Shown: positions 8,329 to 16,464, numbered from the stretch's first letter. The stretch is DNA of 41,507 nucleotides from Streptomyces californicus (GCF_000717645.1 NZ_JNZZ01000040.1:1-41507); one strand, 5' to 3'. The notes: generated from the letters alone by a model not told the origin. Program-made: numbers and translations.

Positions 8329-9222
8329 TCAGATGACGATGACGCGGCGGCCCCGCGTGTGCCCGGCCCGGCTGTCGGCGTGGGCGGCCGCCGCCTCGGT
8401 GAGCGCGTACGACTTCTCGACCGGGATGTGCAGCCTGCCGCGCGCGATGAGCGAGGCCGCCTCGGCCAGCGCGTCCGGCACGCTGCCCGCCACACCGGAG
8501 AACCGGACGCCGAACTCCGGCGCGCCCAGGTCGGCGATGGTGACCACCTTCGCCGGATCGCCGGTCAGCGCGACCAGATCGGGGATCACGCCCGAGCCCG
8601 CCAGGTCGAGCGCCGCGTCGACGGGGCCGAGCCCGCGCACCCGCTCCACCCAGCCGTCGCCGTACGTCGTGGCGAGCGCGCCCAGCTCCCGCAGGTAGTC
8701 CTGGTTGGCGGCGCCCGCCGTGCCGATGACCGTGACGCCCCTCTCCCGGGCGATCTGCAGCACCGCCGAGCCGACGCCGCCGGAGGCCCCGCTGACCAGC
8801 AGTTTCTGGCCCGGCCGCACGCCGACCTCGTCGATGATCCGCAGCGCCGTCTCCACCACGGACGGGTACCCGGCCGCCTCCGCGAACGACAGCCCGTCGG
8901 GCATCGGGGCCCAGGCCGACAGCACGGCGAACTCGGCGTACGTATCGGCCCCTTCGCCGAACACGCGGTCCCCGACCGCCACATCCGTGACGCCCTCGCC
9001 GACCTCGTCCACCACCCCGGCGGCGTCCAGACCCACCCCCGCCGGCAGTTCGACCGGATGGGCGCCGAGCGCCTGCCCCTCGCGCAGGCGCCAGTCGACC
9101 GGGTTCACCCCCGCCGCGCGCACGGAGACACGGATGCGGCCGGGGCCCGCATGGGGCTCCTCGGCGTCTATGAGGTCCAGGACGTCGGGGCCGCCGAACG
9201 CGGCGTAGCTCACTTTCTTCAT
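8329..9222 (-). CDS. NADP-dependent quinone oxidoreductase-like MDR protein
   Basis: 297 aa, ATG at 9222. It shows the medium-chain dehydrogenase/reductase layout without structural zinc Cys: an N-terminal GroES-like domain (GPGRIRVSVRAAGVNPVDW, then GLDAAGVVDEVGEGV) and a Rossmann domain with LLVSGASGGVGSAVLQIARERG as the dinucleotide loop (about residues 140-160). Such proteins reduce quinones or enones using NADPH. It is divergent from a TetR gene with a 70-bp shared control region holding a repeated AACGGTTA element, so it is the likely target of that regulator. TACGGT 7 bases upstream of the ATG suggests a leaderless transcript. Confidence 0.9.
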   Translation of the reverse strand: MKKVSYAAFGGPDVLDLIDAEEPHAGPGRIRVSVRAAGVNPVDWRLREGQALGAHPVELPAGVGLDAAGVVDEVGEGVTDVAVGDRVFGEGADTYAEFAVLSAWAPMPDGLSFAEAAGYPSVVETALRIIDEVGVRPGQKLLVSGASGGVGSAVLQIARERGVTVIGTAGAANQDYLRELGALATTYGDGWVERVRGLGPVDAALDLAGSGVIPDLVALTGDPAKVVTIADLGAPEFGVRFSGVAGSVPDALAEAASLIARGRLHIPVEKSYALTEAAAAHADSRAGHTRGRRVIVI

Positions 9223-9229
9223 GCCGAGG

Positions 9230-9286
9230 ACCGTAACACTAACGGTTAGCCTTTCGGAACGGTTACTTCTTCGGCTTTGATAGCGT
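9230..9286. promoter_or_regulatory. Divergent promoter/operator region, MDR reductase and TetR
   Basis: AACGGTTA occurs at 9241-9248 and again at 9258-9265, 17 bp apart; the first lies within TAAC-G-GTTA, a small dyad. TACGGT (minus strand, 9235-9230) stands 7 bases from the MDR ATG, and TAGCGT (9281-9286) stands 6 bases from the TetR ATG. A repressor bound to the repeats would overlap the likely -35 regions of both promoters. TetR autoregulation is inferred from this layout. Confidence 0.6.
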
Positions 9287-9292
9287 CACGCC

Positions 9293-9871
9293 ATGAACGA
9301 GCCGTCCGGCCGCCGCGAGCGCAAGAAGGCCGCCACGCGCCAGAAGATCGCCGACACCGCGCTGCGCCTCTTCCTGGAGCGGGGGTACGAGGCCGTGGGC
9401 ATCCGCGATGTCGCCGCCGAGGCGGACGTGGCGGTCACCACGCTCTTCTCGCACTTCGCGTCGAAGGAGGCGCTGGTCTTCGAGCAGGACCGGGGCTTCG
9501 AGCAGGGCCTCGTACGGGCGGTGGCCGACCGGGCCCCGGGCGAGCCGCTGATTCCCGCGCTGCGGAGCGAGATCCACGCGCTGGTGCGCCACTGCACCGC
9601 GCCCGGGGCGGCGCCGGTCTGGAACATGATCGAGGCGTCGCCCGCATTGCGCGAGTACGAGGAGTCGATGCGGCTGCGCCACGCGGAGTCGCTGGCCGCC
9701 GCGCTCGCCGCCGACCTCGGCGTACCGGAGGCGTCGATCGCCTGCCGGACGATCGCCCGCTTCGTGATCGACGCGTACGCCCTGGCCCGCGAGGCGGAGC
9801 AGCCGGAGGCGGCGGTGGACGAGGTCTTCCGGATGATCGAGGCCGCCTGGGCGGCGACGGACCTGGGCTGA
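9293..9871 (+). CDS. TetR-family transcriptional regulator
   Basis: 192 aa. The N-terminal TetR_N domain is clear: RKKAATRQKIADTALRLF, then the turn GYEAVGIRDVAAEADV and the recognition helix followed by TTLFSHFASKEALVF (residues about 8-60). The C-terminal ligand domain is all-helical and typical of the AcrR-like group. There is no ribosome binding site, and TAGCGT lies 6 bases before the ATG. It probably represses itself and the divergent MDR oxidoreductase. The ligand is unknown; a quinone-like or electrophilic compound would fit the neighbour. Confidence 0.9.
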   Translation: MNEPSGRRERKKAATRQKIADTALRLFLERGYEAVGIRDVAAEADVAVTTLFSHFASKEALVFEQDRGFEQGLVRAVADRAPGEPLIPALRSEIHALVRHCTAPGAAPVWNMIEASPALREYEESMRLRHAESLAAALAADLGVPEASIACRTIARFVIDAYALAREAEQPEAAVDEVFRMIEAAWAATDLG

Positions 9872-10011
9872 GCCCCGGCCGGTCCGGCTCTCCTGCCGGG
9901 CCGGGCGCCCTCCGTGGAACAGCGCACCGTCCACCGGCCCCGCCGGGCGGTCGCCGCGCGCCCCGGCCGCCCGCACGGTTTCGACCCGTCCCCCGGGGGC
10001 AACCGGCCGCC

Positions 10012-10272
10012 ATGGACACCAACATACGCATCGAAGAGCCGGCTCCGACCCAGGGCGACGAGCACCACCTCCTCCTCAGCGCCGACACCAACGGCGACGG
10101 CAAGCCGGACGTGTGGATGACGGACACGACCGGTGACGGCAGAGCGGACCTGTACCAGTTCGACACGACCGGCGACGGCACGGTCGACGTGACGGTGGTC
10201 GAGGGCGCGGAGGAGCCCGGTACGGACCGCCTCGTCGTCGAGGGCGACGGCGGCCACCCGCAGCAGGTCTGA
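10012..10272 (+). CDS. Small acidic protein with three DxxGDGxxD repeats
   Basis: 86 aa. Three 13-residue repeats in perfect register stand at residues 25-33, 38-46 and 51-59: DTNGDGKPD, DTTGDGRAD and DTTGDGTVD. Each matches the Ca2+-binding loop of dockerin/EF-hand-like or FG-GAP-type repeats, where Asp side chains at positions 1, 5 and 9 hold the ion. There is no signal peptide or Cys, so a cytosolic calcium- or metal-buffering role or a surface for protein binding is possible; this is inference. The ATG lacks a strong ribosome binding site. The next gene starts 47 bases later and may be cotranscribed. Confidence 0.8.
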   Translation: MDTNIRIEEPAPTQGDEHHLLLSADTNGDGKPDVWMTDTTGDGRADLYQFDTTGDGTVDVTVVEGAEEPGTDRLVVEGDGGHPQQV

Positions 10273-10319
10273 GGCAGGGGCGGCGGACCGCGAGGGGCGC
10301 GACGGAGGGGGACGGAACC

Positions 10320-10913
10320 ATGGCGGAAGCGGGTGGCGCGGGGCGGGGCGGTACGGGGTACTCACGGTCCGAAACGGGCCACAGGCCCCTGGTGGGGAAG
10401 GCGCTCGCCGTACTCGCCGCCGCGGCGGCGGCGGGCTTCGCCGCGGGAGCGGTCATCGGTGAGGAGAGGGTGAACACCTCTGCGGGGCTGTACAGCGCCG
10501 CGGCGTTCGTCCTGTTGTTCCTGGCCGCCATGGCCGGTGTGTGGTGGTGGAACCGCCGTCGGGCGGCGCGGTTCGGGATGAGCGCGGGCCGGTACCTGCG
10601 CGTAGGGCGGCTGGTCCAGCGCGGCAAGGCGCCGGACGACCCCGCCGAGCGCGAGGCCGCCGTCGACATCGCCGTACGCATGCGTCGCTCGGCGGCTTTC
10701 CACCACCCTCGGTTGATGTGGTGGCTGATGGGCGGCGTCGCGCTGCTCATGTCCCTGAGCGCGGTGCTGCATTTCGTCGACGGCGTGTACCTGCGGGGCT
10801 GGGGGAACCTTCTCCTGGCGGGCATGTTCCTGGTCAGCCCGCTGAGGATGGAACGCGGCAGGCGGCGGCTGGCGGCCGCCGAGCGCGCGCTCGGCATCAC
10901 GGCCCCCGCCTGA
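10320..10913 (+). CDS. Integral membrane protein, 4 predicted segments
   Basis: 197 aa; a GGAGG-containing ribosome binding site precedes the ATG. Hydrophobic segments are at about residues 26-46, 58-75, 131-150 and 158-173. A basic loop holds RRRAARFGMSAGRYLRVGRLV, and the end is Arg-rich. I recognise no named family, although proteins of this shape are common in streptomycetes. No catalytic motif is visible. Confidence 0.75.
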   Translation: MAEAGGAGRGGTGYSRSETGHRPLVGKALAVLAAAAAAGFAAGAVIGEERVNTSAGLYSAAAFVLLFLAAMAGVWWWNRRRAARFGMSAGRYLRVGRLVQRGKAPDDPAEREAAVDIAVRMRRSAAFHHPRLMWWLMGGVALLMSLSAVLHFVDGVYLRGWGNLLLAGMFLVSPLRMERGRRRLAAAERALGITAPA

Positions 10914-11109
10914 CCGGGGGGCGTACGGCGAGCGGCGGCGTACGCCGGGGCACGGAGAGCCAGGCGTCAGGGACGTACGGGAGACCATGTGCGAAGGGCC
11001 GCGAGAGGCCGGGCACGACGGGCGGTTTGGCCGCTCCCGGTGAGCGGGTCAGACTGTGGGCGGCCTCCCGCCCGCCGTGCCTCCCCGAACCTCCCCGTCA
11101 GGAACCCCC

Positions 11110-12090
11110 GTGTCCCACAGCTCCACCGCCGCCCCCGCCCCCGTGGCGGACGGCGACGCCTCCTCGCGCCCCGGTGAGCACCGGTTCAGCGCCGTCCTCC
11201 ACCGGATAGCCGAGGAGATGGCGGCCCGCGACGACCACGGCGCCCCCGCCGACTACATCCCGATGCTCGCGGGCGCGGACCCCCGGCGCTTCGGCATGGC
11301 CGTCGCGGAACCGGACGGGACCGTGTACGGGGTGGGGGAGTGGCGGCAGCCGTTCTCCGCGCAGTCCATCACCAAGGTGTTCGCCCTGGCCCTGGCGCTC
11401 TCCCTGGACGGCGAGCGGATCTGGCGGGGCGTGGGCCGCGAGCCCTCGGGCAACCCCTTCAACTCCCTGGTGCAGCTGGAGTACGAGAACGGCATCCCCC
11501 GCAACCCGTTCATCAACGCCGGGGCCCTGGTGGTCACCGACCGGCTCCAGGAGCTGACCGGGGACGCCGCCGGGCAGGTACGGGAGCTGCTGCGCCGCGA
11601 GAGCGGCAACCCGGACATCGACTTCGTCCCGGAGGTCGCCGCGTCCGAGGCCGCCCACGGCGACCGCAACGCCGCGCTGGCCCACTTCATGGCCGCGTAC
11701 GGCAACGTCACGCACCCGGTCCCCGACCTGCTCACCGCCTACTTCCGCCAGTGCTCGATCGAGGCGTCCTGCGCCGATCTGGCACTCTCCGCCGGCTTCC
11801 TCGCCCGGCACGGCGTACGGGCCGACGGCTCGGCGCTGCTCACCCGCAGCCAGGCGAAGCAGGTCAACGCGGTGATGCTGACTTGCGGGACGTACGACGC
11901 GGCGGGCGAGTTCGCCTACCGGGTCGGGCTGCCGGGCAAGAGCGGCGTGGGCGGGGGCATCATCGCGATCGTGCCCGGCGAGTGCACCCTGTGTGTCTGG
12001 AGCCCGGGGCTCGACCGGCGCGGCAACTCGGTGGCGGGCGTGGCGGCCCTCGACCGCTTCACCACCCTCACGGGGCTGTCCGTCTTCTGA
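11110..12090 (+). CDS. glsA: Glutaminase A
   Basis: 326 aa. Glutaminase hydrolyses L-glutamine to glutamate and ammonia. The serine-dependent beta-lactamase-like active site is visible: S86-x-x-K89 in QSITKVF, Tyr49 in DYIPMLA, the NPFINAGAL segment, and the C-terminal GKSGVGGGI loop. Length fits the family (about 310 aa). The start is GTG 11110 with AGGA a few bases upstream; a longer frame to 11056 would add a Pro-rich tail unlike the family. It is convergent with an MFS gene across a shared terminator. Confidence 0.93.
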   Translation: MSHSSTAAPAPVADGDASSRPGEHRFSAVLHRIAEEMAARDDHGAPADYIPMLAGADPRRFGMAVAEPDGTVYGVGEWRQPFSAQSITKVFALALALSLDGERIWRGVGREPSGNPFNSLVQLEYENGIPRNPFINAGALVVTDRLQELTGDAAGQVRELLRRESGNPDIDFVPEVAASEAAHGDRNAALAHFMAAYGNVTHPVPDLLTAYFRQCSIEASCADLALSAGFLARHGVRADGSALLTRSQAKQVNAVMLTCGTYDAAGEFAYRVGLPGKSGVGGGIIAIVPGECTLCVWSPGLDRRGNSVAGVAALDRFTTLTGLSVF

Positions 12091-12170
12091 CGCCCTCCGA
12101 CGCCGGCCCGCCCGCGCGGACGGGCCTGCCGCCTCAGGAGGAACGGGGCCGGCCCCGCGCGGACGTACCC

Positions 12171-12200
12171 GCCCCGCGCACGCGTGACCGTGCGCGGGGC
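12171..12200. terminator. Bidirectional hairpin between glsA and the MFS gene
   Basis: GCCCCGCGCACG at 12171-12182 pairs perfectly with 12189-12200 (12 bp, 6-base loop). It abuts the stop codon of the minus-strand MFS gene at 12201. Confidence 0.8.
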
Positions 12201-13805
12201 TCACGCCACCGTGCGCGGCAGCCGCAGGCTCAGGCCGACCGTCAGGGCCACCGTCGCCAACTGCGCCACCAGGGTCACGACCAGCGCGTCCCGCATGCCG
12301 AGGCCCGGTACGAGGGCCAGGAACAGCGTGCCCAGCGTCGCCACTCCCAGGGCCAGGGCCGCCTGCTGGGTCGTCGTCATCACCCCGCCGCCCACCCCGG
12401 CCTTCTCCGGGGGGACGTCGGAGAGCACGATCCGGAACAGCACGGGGAGCTGGAGCCCCTGGCCGAGGCCCGCGACCGCGACGCCGGGCAGCAGACCCCA
12501 CGGGCCGAGGCCGTCCCACGCGAGGTGGGCGGTCAGCGCCAGGACGGCGATGCCCGCGCCCTGGATCAGGCCGCCCGCCGTCACGACCCGGCTGCCGTGG
12601 CGGCGTACCAGGCGGGGTCCGGCCAGCGAGGCGCCGAAGAACGCCAGAGCCATCGGGGCCAGCGAGAGGCCGGCCGCCGCCGGGCCGAGGCGCAGGCCCT
12701 GCTGGAGCGCCACCGCGATCACGAACATGAAGCCGCCGAACCCGATCGAGAACGGCACCACCAGGGCCAGCCCCCGCCGCAGCGAGTCCAGCCGCAGCAG
12801 GCTCGGCGGGACCAGTGGCGCCCTGCCCAGCCGGTCGGCCCGGCGCTCTACCCGGTAGAAGGCGTACGCCGAGAAGGGGAACAGGGCCAGCGACAGCCAG
12901 GTCCACAGCGGCCAGCCCGCCGCCCGGCCCTCCGTCAGCGGAGCGAGCAGCGTGACCAGGGAGAGGGCCAGGAGCAGGGTGCCGGGTACGTCCACGGGGG
13001 CGGGGCGGTCCGAGCGGGTCTCCGGCACCGCGCGGGCGGCCAGGACCAGGCCCACGGCGGCGACCGGCACGTTCACCAGGAACACCGCCCGCCACCCCGC
13101 GCTCTCCCCGAAGACCGAGGAGAGCGGGGCGGCGGCGACCAGCACCCCGCCGAGGATCTGGCCCGCGACCATGGACAGCCCGGCCGTCGCCCCGTACAGG
13201 CTCATCGCCCGCGCCCGGTGCGGGCCGCGCGTCGCCGCCTGGATCGTGGCCAGCACCTGCGGCAGCATCAGCGCGGCGGCGGCGCCCTGCGCCACCCGGG
13301 CGCCCACCAGCGTCCAGGCGTCCGGGGCGAGTCCGCAGGCCAGCGAGGTGATCCCGAAGGCCGCCATCCCGGCCAGGAACAGCCTGCGGCGGCCCGCCAT
13401 GTCCCCCAGCCGCCCGCCGAGCACGAGCAGGACGGCGTATGCGAGGCCGTACCCCGCGACGACGAGTTCGAGCAGGGCCGGACCGGCGTCCAGGTCGCGG
13501 TCGATCGTGGGCAGCGCCACGTTGACGATGAAGAAGTCGATCAGCGGGAGCGCCGCGCCCAGCAGCACGGTGAACAGGCCCAGCGCGCCGAGGACGGGAG
13601 CGGGGTGGTCGTGGTGGACGGGGCCGGGCGGTGCGCCGGGCCGCCTCGCGGCGGTGGCGGCCCCGGGGCCCGGGACCCGGGCGGAACCCGAGGGGGCGAG
13701 GGCCGGCGCCCGCCTCGTACGGAGGGAGCGGAGAGCCGGGCGGACGGAGAAGTCGGGTACGGAGGCTTCGGGTACGGCGGAATCGTGTACGGAGGATTCA
13801 CTCAC
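12201..13805 (-). CDS. MFS drug exporter, DHA2 (14-helix) type
   Basis: 534 aa from GTG 13805, supported by GGGAGAG about 9 bases upstream. The core begins at about residue 70 with LGALGLFTVLLGAALPLIDFF, then NVALPTIDRDL and the loop motif LGGRLGDMAGRRRLF, all typical of DHA2 multidrug exporters. About 14 hydrophobic segments follow. The first 70 residues are an unusual soluble extension that starts with four five-residue repeats (ESSVH, DSAVP, EASVP, DFSVR) and ends Pro/Ala-rich. It is divergent from an XRE regulator and is its likely target. The substrate is unknown. Confidence 0.88.
   Translation of the reverse strand: MSESSVHDSAVPEASVPDFSVRPALRSLRTRRAPALAPSGSARVPGPGAATAARRPGAPPGPVHHDHPAPVLGALGLFTVLLGAALPLIDFFIVNVALPTIDRDLDAGPALLELVVAGYGLAYAVLLVLGGRLGDMAGRRRLFLAGMAAFGITSLACGLAPDAWTLVGARVAQGAAAALMLPQVLATIQAATRGPHRARAMSLYGATAGLSMVAGQILGGVLVAAAPLSSVFGESAGWRAVFLVNVPVAAVGLVLAARAVPETRSDRPAPVDVPGTLLLALSLVTLLAPLTEGRAAGWPLWTWLSLALFPFSAYAFYRVERRADRLGRAPLVPPSLLRLDSLRRGLALVVPFSIGFGGFMFVIAVALQQGLRLGPAAAGLSLAPMALAFFGASLAGPRLVRRHGSRVVTAGGLIQGAGIAVLALTAHLAWDGLGPWGLLPGVAVAGLGQGLQLPVLFRIVLSDVPPEKAGVGGGVMTTTQQAALALGVATLGTLFLALVPGLGMRDALVVTLVAQLATVALTVGLSLRLPRTVA
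13741..13800. repeat. 15-bp tandem repeat in the 5' end of the MFS gene
   Basis: Three clear 15-bp units of the type GGGTACGGAGGCTTC lie in tandem from about 13755 to 13799, with a fourth more diverged unit next to them. On the coding strand they give ESSVH/DSAVP/EASVP/DFSVR, so the period keeps the frame. Confidence 0.7.
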
Positions 13806-13833
13806 GCCGTCGACTCTCCCGCCGATCCCAGCC

Positions 13834-13872
13834 TGGTACCAGAGTCTCCTTATCCTGGTACAAGCGGTACCT
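13834..13872. promoter_or_regulatory. Divergent control region with three GGTAC cores
   Basis: TGGTACCA (13834-13841), TGGTACAA (13856-13863) and CGGTACCT (13865-13872) share GGTAC; the first is palindromic. They lie between the MFS exporter start (13805) and the XRE regulator start (13916) and are good candidates for the regulator's binding sites. Confidence 0.5.
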
Positions 13873-13915
13873 GGCAACCGGCCGGCCCACCCCGCACGCT
13901 GGAGGCATGACGACC

Positions 13916-14794
13916 ATGGCAGCCGACACCCGGCTCGCGCCCGAACGCGCGGAGTCCGCCTCCGACATCCGCCGGCACGAGCTGGCCGCCTTCCTGCGCA
14001 GCCGCCGCGAACGCATCACCCCCGAGCAGGTCGGCCTCGCCCGGGGCCGCCGCCGGCGCACCCCGGGACTGCGCCGGGAGGAGGTCGCCCAGCTCTCGGC
14101 GGTCGGGGTCACCTGGTACACCTGGCTCGAACAGGCCCGGGACATCCAGGTCTCCGTCCAGGTGCTGGACGCCATCGCCCGCGCCCTGCTGCTCGACCCG
14201 AGCGAACGCGCCCACCTCTTCGCGCTCGCCGGGGCCGCCGACCCGGCCCCCGGCACGGAGTGCCCCGCCGTCACCCCGGCGCTGCGGACCATGCTGGAGC
14301 AGCTGGACCCGATTCCGGCCTGCGTCCAGAACAGCCGGTACGACGTCCTCGCGTACAACCGCACCTACGCCCGGCTGCTCTGCGACCTGGACGCGGTGGC
14401 GCCCGAGGACCGCAACTGCCTGCTGCTGGCGTTCACCCACTCCGACTGGCGGGCCTCGATCGTGGACCTGCCCGAGGTGACCCGGATGATGGCCGCCAAG
14501 TTCCGCGCCTCGATGGCCGGACACCTCGCCGAGCCCGCCTGGAAGGCGCTGGTGCACCGGCTGGAGGAGCGGTCGCCGGAGTTCCGCGAGGTGTGGGAAC
14601 GCCACGAGGTGGTCGACCAGCGGGGCCGCACCAAGTACATCCGCAACGCCCACGTGGGACTGCTCCACGTCGAGCACGTCAACCTCTGGCTCGGCCCGTC
14701 CAGCGGTCCGCGCCTGGTCAGCTACCCGCCGGTCGACGCGCGGACCCGGGACCGGCTGGAGGAGCTGCACAGGCTCGCGTCGGACGCCGCGTAG
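13916..14794 (+). CDS. XRE-family regulator with MmyB-like ligand-binding domain
   Basis: 292 aa. An N-terminal helix-turn-helix (ELAAFLRSRRERITPEQVGL, then TPGLRREEVAQLSAVGVTWYTWLEQ) is followed by the MmyB-like PAS-type domain (LDPIPACVQNSRYDVLAYNRTYARLL and onward to the end). This family binds fatty acids or similar ligands in known cases and often controls a divergent exporter or dehydrogenase. GGAGG ends 10 bases before the ATG at 13916; the ATG at 13907 is only one base from it, so 13916 is preferred. It is divergent from the MFS gene. Confidence 0.88.
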   Translation: MAADTRLAPERAESASDIRRHELAAFLRSRRERITPEQVGLARGRRRRTPGLRREEVAQLSAVGVTWYTWLEQARDIQVSVQVLDAIARALLLDPSERAHLFALAGAADPAPGTECPAVTPALRTMLEQLDPIPACVQNSRYDVLAYNRTYARLLCDLDAVAPEDRNCLLLAFTHSDWRASIVDLPEVTRMMAAKFRASMAGHLAEPAWKALVHRLEERSPEFREVWERHEVVDQRGRTKYIRNAHVGLLHVEHVNLWLGPSSGPRLVSYPPVDARTRDRLEELHRLASDAA

Positions 14795-14838
14795 TCGCGC
14801 GCGGTGGCGGTGGGCGCGCGGCCACGCGGCCGGACCGG

Positions 14839-14862
14839 ACGGCACGCGGGCGGGCGTGCCGT
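14839..14862 (+). terminator. Hairpin terminator after the XRE gene
   Basis: ACGGCACGC (14839-14847) pairs perfectly with GCGTGCCGT (14854-14862) around a six-base loop, 45 bases after the regulator's stop codon. Confidence 0.7.
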
Positions 14863-14998
14863 CGCCGGGGCGGACGGTGTTCCTCCGCTTATTTCAGGAG
14901 CAAATGGCCGTGTGCGCCCGGGAGTTCGGGGCACTCGATCGTCAGGCCGGTCCGCTTCGAGACCGGATCCGGAGCGACCGTCCTGAAGGAGCGACACG

Positions 14999-15268
14999 AT
15001 GGCTACGCAGTACACCAACCAGCCGACCGGGCAGCAGCATCACAACGCGCCGAAGGGTGGGGCCGGAGGCAACGTCTTCAGCATCATCGCCATGGTCCTG
15101 GGCGTGATCGGGCTGATCATCCTGCCGATCGTCTTCGCCCTCGGTGGCCTGGTCATGGCCATCATCGCCAAGACCGTCCGCCACGAGCGGCTCGCCACGA
15201 TCGCCATCGTCGTCAGCGCCGTCTGCCTGGTCGGCGGCATGGTTCTCGGCTACATCGTCAACACGTGA
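14999..15268 (+). CDS. Small DUF4190-like membrane protein
   Basis: 89 aa with a strong GAAGGAG ribosome binding site. A hydrophilic, His/Gln/Gly-rich N terminus (about 24 residues) is followed by two or three transmembrane segments: NVFSIIAMVLGVIGLIIL, then FALGGLVMAIIAKTV, and a last segment after HERLATIAIV. Length and pattern match the DUF4190 family of small actinobacterial membrane proteins of unknown role. The stop region is duplicated immediately downstream, and a 17-bp-stem terminator follows. Confidence 0.8.
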   Translation: MATQYTNQPTGQQHHNAPKGGAGGNVFSIIAMVLGVIGLIILPIVFALGGLVMAIIAKTVRHERLATIAIVVSAVCLVGGMVLGYIVNT

Positions 15269-15299
15269 CCCGAGGGCCACGTCGACACGTGACCCGAGG
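15257..15299. repeat. Tandem duplication of the DUF4190-like gene's stop region
   Basis: 15257-15275 and 15281-15299 match at 18 of 19 positions; the core is ACACGTGACCCGAGG and the period is 24 bp. The second copy keeps a TGA in the same frame. Confidence 0.8.
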
Positions 15300-15327
15300 A
15301 CCCGCCGCCGTCGCGCGTACGGCCCCC

Positions 15328-15370
15328 GGCCTGAGCCCCACCGCCATCCGGACGCGGTGGGGCTCAGGCC
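15328..15370. terminator. Very strong terminator hairpin, 17-bp perfect stem
   Basis: GGCCTGAGCCCCACCGC at 15328-15344 pairs perfectly with 15354-15370 around a 9-base loop. It lies between the convergent DUF4190-like and VOC genes. The C-rich stretch after it (15371-15472) is made of degenerate CTCCGTCCC-type units with no gene. Confidence 0.9.
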
Positions 15371-15472
15371 TGTCCCGCCCCCTGGCCTGTCCCCGCCTTC
15401 TGGTTCCGTCCCGTCCCCCGGCTCCGTCCCGCCTCTCGGCTCCGTCCCCGCCCCCCGGCGTGGCGTTCCGCC

Positions 15473-15913
15473 CTACCCGATCCGCTCGGCCAGCGCGACG
15501 ATGATTCCCGAGGGGCCGCGCAGATCGCAGAGCCGGTAGACGCCCTGGTACTCCGCGATCCCGCCCAGGAGTTCGGCGCCGTGGCGGCGCAGCCGGGCGA
15601 CCGTGTCGTCGATGTCGTCGACGGCGAACATGACCCGGTGCAGGCCCAGCGTGTTGGGCGGCGGGTCCTGCGGCGCGGCGGCGACGGCGGCCGGGGCGAG
15701 GAACTTCGTCAGCTCCAGCTTCCCGTGGCCGTCCGGGGTGCGCAGCATCGCGATCGCGCTGCGGACGCCGTCGAGACCGGTCATCCGGTCCGGCACCGCC
15801 CCCTCGACCACCGCCTCGCCCTCCAGCTCAAGCCCCAGCTCCAGGAAGAAGGCGACGGCGGCCTCCAGGTCCTCGACGACGATGGCGACGTTGTCCATGC
15901 GCTGAACGGTCAC
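15473..15913 (-). CDS. VOC/glyoxalase-superfamily protein
   Basis: 146 aa. Two beta-alpha-beta-beta-beta modules are visible: MDNVAIVVEDLEAAVAFFLELG at the N terminus, and LGLHRVMFAVDDIDDTVARLRRHG from about residue 89, ending with YRLCDLRGPSGIIVALAERIG. The pattern matches the glyoxalase/bleomycin-resistance/dioxygenase superfamily. The substrate is unknown, and no clear complete set of metal-binding His/Glu residues stands out. The start is GTG 15913 with AAGGAG 7 bases upstream, preferred over the internal ATG 15898. Confidence 0.85.
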   Translation of the reverse strand: MTVQRMDNVAIVVEDLEAAVAFFLELGLELEGEAVVEGAVPDRMTGLDGVRSAIAMLRTPDGHGKLELTKFLAPAAVAAAPQDPPPNTLGLHRVMFAVDDIDDTVARLRRHGAELLGGIAEYQGVYRLCDLRGPSGIIVALAERIG

Positions 15914-16188
15914 GGGATGCTCCTTCGTGGTCGCGCGGCCCACCACGGGCCACCGCTGCTCCGGGGACGGAGCGGGCCCCTGCTTCTCGACATCCGCAGG
16001 GAACGGACGGCCCGGCCTCCGGGGAAGGGACCGTATCCGCCCGGCCGTCCCGCCATGCTCCGCCATGCCGTTCTGCGTGCGGCCACGGGGCTCGGGCGGA
16101 CAGCCTCTCCAGCGACTGCTCCGTGACGGCCCGTGCGCGATGCCGGGAGGCGCTCCGGCCTGTCCCCTCGCCGGGCCGGACGGTGATC

Positions 16189-16464
16189 TCAGTGCTCCCG
16201 GATGTACGTCACGATCCACGAGACGGTGAGCCCGAGTCCCAGAACCCCGATGCCGAGGAGTCCGAGCGTCATCCGGATCTCTGTCGTGTCCAGCAGACCG
16301 CGTGCCCCGCCGACGAGTCCGCCGACGCACATGAACACGCCGAGCACGAGCCCTCGGGAGCTTCGCAGGCGCAGCGCATGCCACAGGTTCGGGCTCCGGC
16401 GGCCGGGTGGCGGCGGTCCCGCGCGCCGACTGCCGGTGGGTTGCCTGCGCGCGGAGCGCTTCAT
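16189..16464 (-). CDS. Small hypothetical membrane protein, 91 aa
   Basis: A basic N terminus (KRSARRQPTGSRRAGPPPPG) is followed by two hydrophobic segments (LVLGVFMCVGGLVGG, then MTLGLLGIGVLGLGLTVSWIV) and a short charged end. The ATG at 16464 follows GGAAAGGTGAAG, a plausible ribosome binding site. It resembles small actinobacterial two-span proteins and has no assigned function. It is divergent from the tRNA-dihydrouridine synthase gene with a 200-bp gap. Confidence 0.65.
   Translation of the reverse strand: MKRSARRQPTGSRRAGPPPPGRRSPNLWHALRLRSSRGLVLGVFMCVGGLVGGARGLLDTTEIRMTLGLLGIGVLGLGLTVSWIVTYIREH

Noticed and set aside
11340..13910. 856-codon plus-strand open frame across glsA and the MFS gene
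   Set aside because: Arg/Gln-rich shadow in a GC-rich region; glutaminase and MFS motifs are in other frames.
12952..15504. 850-codon plus-strand open frame across the MFS/XRE region
   Set aside because: Low-complexity Arg/Pro/Ala product; crosses two well-supported genes and a promoter region.
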